A stretch of DNA of 39,544 nt from the NCBI GenBank assembly GCA_019347715.1, contig JAHWKU010000017.1, positions 1-39,544 of the forward strand. Reading direction: 5' to 3'. The translations under genes were made by a program, and so were the position numbers. Of the stretch, positions 23,847 through 30,842 are shown in pieces. Source of the DNA: Actinomycetota bacterium. Its GTDB lineage: Bacteria; Actinomycetota; CADDZG01; JAHWKV01. Within the stretch, counting starts at the first letter, position 1, and each line of letters begins with the position of its first letter. The notes beneath the pieces were generated by a model. It saw only the letters and a program-made list of their open reading frames with translations. It had not been told where the DNA came from and did not search any database.

Positions 23847-24965
23847 GTGGACGTCGCGTTCAGCGAGAACCAGGAACTGCTGAGAAAGAGCGCGCACGAG
23901 TTTCTGACCGAACAGGTTTCGAAGGAGCTTCTTGCTCGAGTAGCCGAAGCACCCGACGAGCTCGATGCCTTGTGGCGGCGAATCGCGGGCCTCGGCTGGA
24001 CTGGGATTGCCATCGGTGAGGAGCACGGGGGCCTCGGCCTCGGGCTGGTGGATCTATCCATCGTTGCCGAAGAGATGGGAAAGGTGCTTTTCCCCGGACC
24101 ATGGCTCGGCACGGTTTGCCTCGCGGCTGAGGCCATCAAGCAGGTAGGGACCGCAGAGCAGAAGAAGCGCTGGCTTCCTGAGATCGCGTCGGGCAATCTT
24201 CGTGCGACTTTGGGTGTCTACGGAAACGATGGCCGCTTGGGCGAAGCCCACATCGGCGTGACCTCCAACAAAGGCGGTGACGGGTACCGCCTGCAGGGGC
24301 GCACGACCTTCGTGCCGGATGCGGGAAGCGTGGATCTGCTCCTGGTGGCTGCCAACCTGGAAGGAGAACCGGCGCTGGTTGCTCTCGAGCCTGGAAAAGA
24401 CTCCGGATTGTCGGTCACCCAGGAACCCAGCCTCGACCCAACTAGACCGTTCTCGGTCGTCGACCTCGACAGCGTTGTGGTCGGATTGGACGCGCTAGTG
24501 GGGGGCGAGCCCTGTGGATGGAAGTCAATCGAGACGGTGATCGACCGTGCGGCAGCGGTGCTCAGCGCTGAGATGGTAGGAGGATCGCAGCGGATGCTCG
24601 ATGACTCGGTTGCATATTCGAAGATCCGTCACCAGTTTGGAAGACCGATCGGTTCCTTCCAGGGCGTCTCGCATCGTTGCGCGGACATGCTTCTAGAAAT
24701 CGAAAGCGCTCGTTCCCTTGCTTACTACGCGGCCTGGTGCTGTGACGAGGAACCCGCAAGAGCGCCAGAAGCCGTGGCTGCGGCAAAGGCGGCGGCCACA
24801 GAAGCGTTTCGCAGCTGCACTGCTCAGGCTATCCAGATCCACGGCGGCATCGGGTTCACCTGGGAAGCCGGTCTTCACTGGTGGTACCGCCGGGCCTTCG
24901 CATCGGGCGGATATCTCGGCGATGCCGTCTATCACCGTGAGCGGGTGGCGTCCCTCGTTCTCTGA
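23847..24965 (+). CDS. Acyl-CoA dehydrogenase, probable partner subunit
   Basis: The 372-residue protein is ACAD-like throughout. It has an N-terminal helical domain with LGWTGIAIGEEHGGLGLGLVD, a degenerate middle barrel and a C-terminal domain with RHQFGRPIGSFQGVSHRCADM and AIQIHGGIGFTWEAGLHWW. The middle part lacks the SEPDAGSD-type signature (YGNDGRLGEAHIG in its place), as seen in non-catalytic partners of heterotetrameric FadE pairs. Start GTG directly follows the TAA of the first ACAD gene, so coupled translation is expected. The Nfo-LigD fusion gene follows after only 6 bases, apparently on the same transcript. Confidence 0.9.
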   Translation: MDVAFSENQELLRKSAHEFLTEQVSKELLARVAEAPDELDALWRRIAGLGWTGIAIGEEHGGLGLGLVDLSIVAEEMGKVLFPGPWLGTVCLAAEAIKQVGTAEQKKRWLPEIASGNLRATLGVYGNDGRLGEAHIGVTSNKGGDGYRLQGRTTFVPDAGSVDLLLVAANLEGEPALVALEPGKDSGLSVTQEPSLDPTRPFSVVDLDSVVVGLDALVGGEPCGWKSIETVIDRAAAVLSAEMVGGSQRMLDDSVAYSKIRHQFGRPIGSFQGVSHRCADMLLEIESARSLAYYAAWCCDEEPARAPEAVAAAKAAATEAFRSCTAQAIQIHGGIGFTWEAGLHWWYRRAFASGGYLGDAVYHRERVASLVL

Positions 24966-24971
24966 CTCTTC

Positions 24972-26780
24972 GTGAGACGACTTCGGTTCGGACCGGCGGG
25001 TCTCAAGGACACCGCAGACCTCGAGGGTTCAATCGCCGCGATAGCCGATGCCGGGTTTTCGGCTTGTGAAGTCCAATTCGTCAAAGAATTCACACTGAAG
25101 GAGCCCGAAGCGGCGCGGCTCGGGGAAATCGCCAGAGACCACGGGATCGTACTGTCGATTCATGCTCCGTATTTCGCTCAGCTGACCACCAAAGAGCCGG
25201 AACGCCTCAAGCTTCACTTCGGCGGGCTTCATCACTCCTGCAAGCTCGGAGCCCTGATGGGAGCGACGGTGGTGGTCTGCCATCCTGGCAGCCGCGGGGA
25301 CGCCGACCCAGACGAACTCATCGAGCGGGTTGACCAGAACCTCGAGACCATCGGTCCGAGGATCGCCGATACGGGGGTAAAGCTCGGTCTCGAGACCTGC
25401 GGGCGCAAGAGCCAATTCGGTTTCCTTCACGAGATCGCGGAGATGGTGAAACGCCACGCCCACACGACTCCGGTAATCGACTATGCCCACATACACGCGG
25501 TACTCGGTGGAAGGCTTAAAACCGCTGAAGCTTTCCGGGAGGTGTTCGAGTTCATAACCGAACACTTCTCAGACGAGCATCTCTCACCCCTTCACTGCCA
25601 TTTCACCGACAACCAGTACGGGCCGGAAGGGGAGATAAGACACGTTCCTTACGGTTCGGGAACGGTAAGAGCTGAGAATTTGATCGAAGGCGCCCGTGGA
25701 TTCGACATCGCCGTCACGATGATCTCTGAGCAAAAGGAATCGGAGAGCCACGTAAAGATCCTCGAAGCCCTGCGCGCCTCGGGGGCCCCGTTAGTCGGTG
25801 AGCCTTCTGCCGCAGGAGAACAGCCCGAATCGATGTTCCCCCAGCAGCTGCCCCTCCAAAAAAGGGGAGAGGCTCATTACTTTCGCAAGGGCAAGCGCGA
25901 GGTCCGCATCACCAACGTCAGCAAACCGCTGTTCCCAGATGACGGATATACCAAGGGAGATCTGGCCACCTACTACTACAACGCGGCCCCCCTGATGCTT
26001 CCGTTTTTGAAGGACCGTCCGGTCGTTATGCAGAGGATGCCCGAAGGTATCGATTCACCAAACCGTTTCTACGAGAAGCAGGCTCCCAAGGGCCGTCCCG
26101 ATTGGGTAAGGACGGTTCCGGTTCCGTCGGATGAGGGCCGCAAGCAGATCGATTTCGTCATTGCAGACGATGCCACCACTCTTATTTGGCTGGCACAGAT
26201 CGCGAGCATCGAAGTGCACGCCTGGACCAGCCGCTGGCCCGATATCTCAGAGCCGGATTTTGCGGTGATGGATCTCGATCCGCACGAACCAATCACTTTC
26301 GAAGAGGTGAGGCAGGTAGCCAAGCAGGTGAAGGTCGTGCTGGACGGCCTCGGGCTCGCCGGCTTCCCGAAGACGTCGGGTGGCGCGGGCCTCCAGATCT
26401 TCATCCCGATCGGGCCGGGGCATACCTATTCGGAAGTGAGGGAGTTCTGCGGGTCGGTCGGCAAGCTCATCCGCGCGGCATGGCCGGAGAAGGTGACGAT
26501 GGAACCCTCGAAACCGAAGAGGGCCGGCAAGGTGTACATCGACGTCGACCAGAACGCCAGGGGACAGACGCTGGTGGCGCCTTACAGCGTCAGGCCGTAC
26601 CCGGGGGCCACCGTCTCGACTCCGCTCGTCTGGGAAGAACTTGAGGAAGACTTCATGCCGGAGGCTTTCACGATTGCCACCTTGTTCGATCGCGTGTCCG
26701 AAGTTGGCGATCTCTTCCGGCCCGCTCTCTCGCTGAAGCAGGAGCTGAAGCCCGCTCTTGAGCGGCTCACTGCTGGCTAG
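24972..26780 (+). CDS. Fusion of endonuclease IV-like (AP endonuclease 2) barrel and LigD-type primase-polymerase domain
   Basis: A 602-residue two-enzyme fusion. Residues about 1-275 form an Nfo-like TIM barrel with the zinc-ligand motifs in order: His64 (SIHAPYF), His104 (VVCHPGS), Glu141 (GLETCG), Asp170/His173 (VIDYAHIH), His208/His210 (LHCHFTD), His224 and Glu253 (ISEQ). Endonuclease IV cuts DNA 5' of abasic sites. Residues about 300-600 match the polymerase domain of bacterial NHEJ protein LigD. Markers are RITNVSKPLFP, the DLDP motif (Asp434, Asp436), KTSGGAGLQIFIPI, YIDVDQN (third catalytic Asp about 524) and LVAPYSVRP. These domains add ribo- or deoxynucleotides in gap or end repair. 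There is no ligase domain and no Ku gene nearby. Start is GTG, 6 bases after the ACAD stop. Confidence 0.9.
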   Translation: MRRLRFGPAGLKDTADLEGSIAAIADAGFSACEVQFVKEFTLKEPEAARLGEIARDHGIVLSIHAPYFAQLTTKEPERLKLHFGGLHHSCKLGALMGATVVVCHPGSRGDADPDELIERVDQNLETIGPRIADTGVKLGLETCGRKSQFGFLHEIAEMVKRHAHTTPVIDYAHIHAVLGGRLKTAEAFREVFEFITEHFSDEHLSPLHCHFTDNQYGPEGEIRHVPYGSGTVRAENLIEGARGFDIAVTMISEQKESESHVKILEALRASGAPLVGEPSAAGEQPESMFPQQLPLQKRGEAHYFRKGKREVRITNVSKPLFPDDGYTKGDLATYYYNAAPLMLPFLKDRPVVMQRMPEGIDSPNRFYEKQAPKGRPDWVRTVPVPSDEGRKQIDFVIADDATTLIWLAQIASIEVHAWTSRWPDISEPDFAVMDLDPHEPITFEEVRQVAKQVKVVLDGLGLAGFPKTSGGAGLQIFIPIGPGHTYSEVREFCGSVGKLIRAAWPEKVTMEPSKPKRAGKVYIDVDQNARGQTLVAPYSVRPYPGATVSTPLVWEELEEDFMPEAFTIATLFDRVSEVGDLFRPALSLKQELKPALERLTAG

Positions 26781-26787
26781 GTCCGCA

Positions 26788-27663
26788 TCACGCAGTCCAA
26801 CTTGCCCGATTACTGAGGATCGTTGAGAGTTCTTCACTCTTTAGGGGCAGAAGTTCCATTAGGTCTAAGGCGTACTTTTTGGGGGTCCACTCAGGCCAGT
26901 CGGTGCCGAAAAGGATCTTCCCAATGCCGATGGCACGGATTCGTTCCACGAGAAGTTCCAACCGATCGGCTTGAACGCTGCGTTTCACAACTGCTGAAAG
27001 ATCGAAGATCAAGTTGGTCATGTCGGAGCGAGGGACGAGTGTTGCAAGCGCGCTGTCGGTAGCATCGTCGTAGCCACTCCAACCTGCAAGATGAGCCACT
27101 TGAACCGTAACCGTAGGAGCTCGTGAGAGAACATCTTCAATGAAAATCTCTGCATCTTCCTTTCCGAAGTTAGGATTCCGAGTTCGAAGATGGATCAGGA
27201 TGTCTAAGTTCAGCGTGTTGGCCTCCTCGAAAACGGAGGCGAGCTGCTCAACATGGGACTTGTTCCGAAGATCAACGTTTGAGTTAGCCATGTGAATCTT
27301 GACTCCCGCGAAAATGGAGTCGGCCCAGCGGCGAAGTTCTCCAAGGCTCTCCTTCATCAGGGGATTGATGCTGAAGAAACCGACAAGCCGCCTCGAGTGC
27401 TCTTCCACCTGACGAGCTAGCCAGTCATTCTCTGCCCGAAGACCCTTCAGGTCCGGGCGGGACAGGTCCGGCGAAGCGAACATGTAACCGACTGAAAGGA
27501 CTACTGCCTTGGACACCTTCTCCTGGCCGAGTACATTGAGCAGCTCGCCGGTCGAGAAAGGAGGTAGCGGCCTTCCTGCTGCTCGTTCGAATAACTTGTG
27601 CGACTCCTGGCTGAAAAGATGCGCGTGGTGATCAACGAGGGAGTCTGGAAGCTGCCGTTTCAA
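26788..27663 (-). CDS. Amidohydrolase-2 family metal-dependent hydrolase, compositionally distinct
   Basis: The 291-residue TIM-barrel protein has the amidohydrolase-2 motifs: LVDHHAHLF (metal HxH, about 9-17), GVKIHMA, ILIHLRTRN, VQVAHLAGW and LFGTDWPEW (active-site Asp). Members are decarboxylases or hydrolases of small organic acids. The start is TTG with no clear ribosome site, because no ATG or GTG is suitably placed. The gene is noticeably lower in GC than its neighbours: 60-base samples at 27121 and 27241 are 42% and 45% GC, against about 70% at 25261. This suggests recent transfer. Its 3' end is 7 bases from the convergent Nfo-LigD gene. Confidence 0.85.
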   Translation of the reverse strand: MKRQLPDSLVDHHAHLFSQESHKLFERAAGRPLPPFSTGELLNVLGQEKVSKAVVLSVGYMFASPDLSRPDLKGLRAENDWLARQVEEHSRRLVGFFSINPLMKESLGELRRWADSIFAGVKIHMANSNVDLRNKSHVEQLASVFEEANTLNLDILIHLRTRNPNFGKEDAEIFIEDVLSRAPTVTVQVAHLAGWSGYDDATDSALATLVPRSDMTNLIFDLSAVVKRSVQADRLELLVERIRAIGIGKILFGTDWPEWTPKKYALDLMELLPLKSEELSTILSNRASWTA

Positions 27664-27792
27664 TTGGTATAACTGATTAGCTCGTGAGCCGCCGAGCGAA
27701 GCGAGGTCGGTTCCATCGCCGGGTTATGCCGTGGGTAACGGAAGCTAACGAGTGGGCTCCTTGTCTTGGCGAGCGAGAACAACAACCAGTCC

Positions 27793-28599
27793 TCAGGAGA
27801 TCGGATGCAGCGCACTGCGCAAGTCAACAAGGCGACTGTCTACAGCACGGTCGACTTTTGCGCGCGCAGCATCATCCACAAGGATAATCTTCACGACCAC
27901 GACACCGCGCCGATAATCAACGTGTCCAAGCAGGAGCTTCTTACCAAACAGCCGCTGCAGCCGTGCGTAGACTTCTTCAAGCTGCTTCGCGGTCGGCTGA
28001 TCTCGTTCAATCAGACACAGGCTGCCGAGCCAGAATCCCCGGACGAACGCCTTCGCTGTGCCGGCGAAACCCGGGCGCACCACGACATTCACTACAAAGG
28101 GACCATCCCAATCCGGCCCGCTCGGATCACTCACCCACACGGCCACGAGACCAGGGATCTCGCCTCGTCCTGCAGTGCCTTCTCCGCCGACCGCCTCTTC
28201 CCAGTCCCAGCCAGCCTTCGAGGGATCGACAACGTCAGGCTTCATGCACAGCGGCTCAAACCGTGTCTCATCTTTCGCTGGCTCCGGCCGCGGGGCGGCA
28301 GGCGGTGAAGTAAGCGTGAACCGGTGACCGTCGTAGGTACCTTGGACGTGCGCGCCAGCCCATGTCGTTCCACGGAGAGACTCTTTCTGGCGCACTTTCG
28401 CCCAGTCCCAACCGACGAGAGGAACACCTCGACACTGCGGAGGGAGCGACGTCGCCACCCCACCCAAGCAAAGCTCTGGGCCATGCGCCGGAGACTCAAG
28501 AACCGTCCCACTCGCTTCATAGCGTTGCTCGCTCATCGAGCAACCGACGAGAAGAACAAGAAGCACAGGAACGATGCGAGTGCGGCGGTGCAAGCCCAT
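27793..28599 (-). CDS. Secreted lipoprotein of unknown function
   Basis: The 268-residue protein begins with a type II signal peptide: basic start (HRRTR), hydrophobic core, and lipobox LLVGC with Cys at about residue 20. The mature part opens with YEASGTVLESPAHGPELCLGG, PPQCRGVPLVGWDW and TWAGAHVQGTYDGHRFTLT. This set is seen in many actinobacterial lipoproteins and looks like a small beta-rich domain with paired cysteines. The second half contains VNVVVRPGFAGTAKAFVRGFW and a helix before the end. No catalytic motif is visible. It should sit on the outer face of the membrane. It diverges from trpD, with the lower-GC amidohydrolase gene behind it. Confidence 0.78.
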   Translation of the reverse strand: MGLHRRTRIVPVLLVLLVGCSMSEQRYEASGTVLESPAHGPELCLGGVATSLPPQCRGVPLVGWDWAKVRQKESLRGTTWAGAHVQGTYDGHRFTLTSPPAAPRPEPAKDETRFEPLCMKPDVVDPSKAGWDWEEAVGGEGTAGRGEIPGLVAVWVSDPSGPDWDGPFVVNVVVRPGFAGTAKAFVRGFWLGSLCLIERDQPTAKQLEEVYARLQRLFGKKLLLGHVDYRRGVVVVKIILVDDAARAKVDRAVDSRLVDLRSALHPIS

Positions 28600-28719
28600 C
28601 TGTCCATCCTCGTCCTTTGAGCCCCGACCGGATCCCGCATCTGTGTTCCCGGGGCACGGTCGAGTCTCATCTTCGTGGCCGTCGTCCTATCTTAGAGGGC
28701 GAAGGAGGCTGAACCTTTA

Positions 28720-28770
28720 AGCCCGAGACACTGCCCACTATTGGGCGTCGCCGGAGGAAATCCTCGGGCT
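28720..28770 (+). promoter_or_regulatory. Nested inverted repeats in the trpD leader
   Basis: AGCCCGAG (28720-28727) pairs with CTCGGGCT (28763-28770), enclosing a smaller GCCCA/TGGGC hairpin (28733-28746). The outer stem ends 16 bases before the trpD ATG. A GGAGG-like run (28753-28757) lies within the enclosed loop. Further upstream, 28625-28630 and 28657-28662 (CGACCG/CGGTCG) can also pair. No leader peptide with tandem Trp codons and no U-tract was found, so it is not a standard attenuator. Confidence 0.4.
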
Positions 28771-28786
28771 CTAGACTCTGTAGGCA

Positions 28787-29824
28787 ATGTCCCAACCAAC
28801 GTGGCCGGATGTTCTTTCTCTTCTCCTCACTGGAACATCACTTACTGCCGATCAGAGCAGCTGGGCGATGGAACGCGTGATGTTGGGGGAAGCCACTCCT
28901 GCACAGGTCGGAGCCTTCGTCGTCGCGCTTCGAGCTAAGGGTGAGTCGGTCGACGAGATAGTCGGGCTCGTCTCGACGATGCGGCGCTTCGCCGAAAGTG
29001 TAGAGGTAGATGGATCGTTGGTGGATACCTGCGGAACCGGCGGCGACCGGGCCGGGACGATCAACGTTTCGACCATCGCTGCATTCGTCGTTGCCGGGGC
29101 GGGAGCGAAAGTCGCCAAGCATGGAAATCGCGCGGCATCGAGCGCGTGTGGATCGGCAGACCTCCTAGAAGAGCTCGGAGTGAGGATCGATCTTCCGGCT
29201 GAAGGTGTGGCGCGCTGCATCCAAGAGGCCGGGATGGGGTTTTTGTTCGCCCCCATCTTTCATCCGGCGATGCGGCACGCCGGGGGGCCGCGCAAAGAAC
29301 TGGGAGTGCCGACGATATTCAACTTCCTCGGCCCCCTCACGAACCCGGCAGGCGCCAGGCATCAGGTGATCGGCGTTTCCGACCCGTCGATGGCGCCCAA
29401 GATGGTGGAGGTTCTGGCAAGGCTCGGAACCGTTCATGCCCTGGTGGTCCACGGTTCCGATGGACTCGACGAGATAACCACGACCGGGACGACGGCGGTC
29501 TGGGAGCTTCAGGGGGACGAGGTAAAGGAGTGGATCATCGACCCCGTCGAGGTGGGAATCCGGCTGGCAGATCCCACGGAGCTCAAGGGGGGAGCACCAA
29601 AAGAGAACGCCAGGATCGCGCTCGAAGTTCTGTCTGGAACCCAAGGAGCGGCCCGCGACGTCGTGATCTTGAATGCAGCCGCAGGTCTCATGGCAGCCGA
29701 TCTGGCCGAGAGTCTCACCCATGCCGTTGAGCATGCGGCCGAGTCGATCGACTCAAAAAACGCCATGGGTGTCCTAGAGCGGCTGATCGAGGTTTCCAAC
29801 CGCCAGCCTCCGTTATCGCCGTGA
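28787..29824 (+). CDS. trpD: Anthranilate phosphoribosyltransferase
   Basis: The 345-residue enzyme transfers phosphoribose from PRPP to anthranilate, the second step of tryptophan synthesis. The PRPP loop and neighbourhood are complete: DTCGTGGDRAGTINVST (about 80-96), then VAKHGNRAASSACGSADLLEELGV with the KHGN anthranilate-site motif. The GPLTNPA motif and the DEI/TTTG region follow as expected. Length is normal. An in-frame TAG at 28781 fixes the start to ATG 28787. No other trp gene is present in the window, so the pathway is dispersed. The stop overlaps the GTG of the thioesterase gene. Confidence 0.96.
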   Translation: MSQPTWPDVLSLLLTGTSLTADQSSWAMERVMLGEATPAQVGAFVVALRAKGESVDEIVGLVSTMRRFAESVEVDGSLVDTCGTGGDRAGTINVSTIAAFVVAGAGAKVAKHGNRAASSACGSADLLEELGVRIDLPAEGVARCIQEAGMGFLFAPIFHPAMRHAGGPRKELGVPTIFNFLGPLTNPAGARHQVIGVSDPSMAPKMVEVLARLGTVHALVVHGSDGLDEITTTGTTAVWELQGDEVKEWIIDPVEVGIRLADPTELKGGAPKENARIALEVLSGTQGAARDVVILNAAAGLMAADLAESLTHAVEHAAESIDSKNAMGVLERLIEVSNRQPPLSP

Positions 29825-30243
29825 CAAAACTCGAGTGGATAAGAAAGATCATCACCGGCGAGGCGCAGCTGCCGGCAGCCGGAATAACGCTCGGGTTTCG
29901 CATGATCGAGGCGGAAGAAGGGTCGACGACCATGCAGATGGATTTCCAGGAGTCGCTAACGAACCGTTCCGGAGGCATGCAGGGCGGCGTACTGGCAGCC
30001 TTGATGGATGCAAGCATGGGATCGAGCCTTTCAACGGTGTCGGAAGAAAACGAAGACCACGCAACCCTCGAGTTCAAAGTCTCGTTCATGCGGCCGGCGA
30101 CGGCTGCGCTGAGTCCGTTTACCGCCGTAGGGCTGGTGCTCTACCGCGGAAGGTCAATTGCCCACACCACTTCTGAAGTGAAGGGCAGTGATGGAACGCT
30201 GCTAGCGAAGGCTACGGGCAGCTGGATGATCAAAAAGAGCTGA
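29821..30243 (+). CDS. PaaI-like hotdog-fold thioesterase
   Basis: A 140-residue single-hotdog protein. Motifs are LGFRMIEAEEGS on strand 1, the helix start NRSGGMQGGVLAALMDASMG (GG-x-Q-GG pattern with an Asp in the helix), LEFKVSFMRPA and VLYRGRSIAHTTSEVKGSDGTLLAKATGSW. PaaI-type members hydrolyse aryl- or acyl-CoA thioesters as tetramers. The GTG at 29821 overlaps the trpD stop (GTGA), so the two are translated together. A phenylacetyl-CoA-type housekeeping role is possible, but the substrate is unknown. Confidence 0.88.
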   Translation: MTKLEWIRKIITGEAQLPAAGITLGFRMIEAEEGSTTMQMDFQESLTNRSGGMQGGVLAALMDASMGSSLSTVSEENEDHATLEFKVSFMRPATAALSPFTAVGLVLYRGRSIAHTTSEVKGSDGTLLAKATGSWMIKKS

Positions 30244-30248
30244 CGTCT

Positions 30249-30842
30249 ATGCCGGATCCATACTTGGTAATCGTCCATGGAAGGCCGGCAACGGGGAAGA
30301 CCACGATCGCGCGCTTCCTGGCCGAGCAACTGAATCTTCTTCTCGTTACGAAAGACGACATCAAGGAAAGGCTGTTCGAAAGTCTGGGCTGGAGCGACCG
30401 GGCTTGGTCCAGAAAAGTTGGCGCCGCAACCTACAGCATTCTCATGTATCTCGTCGAGCAGCAATTGCGCGCTGGTGCTTCTCTCATCATCGAAAGCAAT
30501 TTCAATTCGGAGTCCGATCCGATCTTTGAGGACCTGTCCAAACGAGTTCGTTTCGAGCCGGTTCAGATCATCTGCCAAGCCTCGCCCGACGTTGTGATGG
30601 AGAGATTTTCATCGCGGCACGCGCGGGGGCTGAGGCACCCCGGGCACGTCGATACCGTGGTCATAGAAGAGATGAAGTCGGCCGATCATGCGGAGAGAAC
30701 CCGTCCCCTTTCGATCGGTGGAGAAGTCATAGAGGCGGACACCGATGACTTCGAAAGATTGGATCTCGTGGAGGTGGCCGCGCGGGTCTCCAAGATTCTC
30801 AGCCCCCGGACTGGGGAAGAAGCGAAAACCCCGGAACAGTGA
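30249..30842 (+). CDS. P-loop kinase-like ATPase (AAA_33 / zeta-toxin-like group)
   Basis: The 197-residue protein has a Walker A motif GRPATGKTT at about residues 11-19 and an early KDDIKERLFE segment typical of small-molecule kinases (AAA_33). Later features are SLIIESNFNS as a Walker-B-like strand and an Arg-rich lid (RFSSRHARGLRHPGH). Relatives phosphorylate small molecules, antibiotics or sugars. The substrate here is unknown. It follows the thioesterase gene by 5 bases. Its last 157 bases overlap the 3' end of the convergent nuclease gene, and codons there serve both strands. Confidence 0.82.
   Translation: MPDPYLVIVHGRPATGKTTIARFLAEQLNLLLVTKDDIKERLFESLGWSDRAWSRKVGAATYSILMYLVEQQLRAGASLIIESNFNSESDPIFEDLSKRVRFEPVQIICQASPDVVMERFSSRHARGLRHPGHVDTVVIEEMKSADHAERTRPLSIGGEVIEADTDDFERLDLVEVAARVSKILSPRTGEEAKTPEQ

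Noticed and set aside
27664..27792. Possible tRNA or mobile-element remnant next to the low-GC gene
   Set aside because: GGTTCCATCGCC superficially resembles a T-arm, but no acceptor or anticodon stem can be formed, and no direct or terminal inverted repeats were found.
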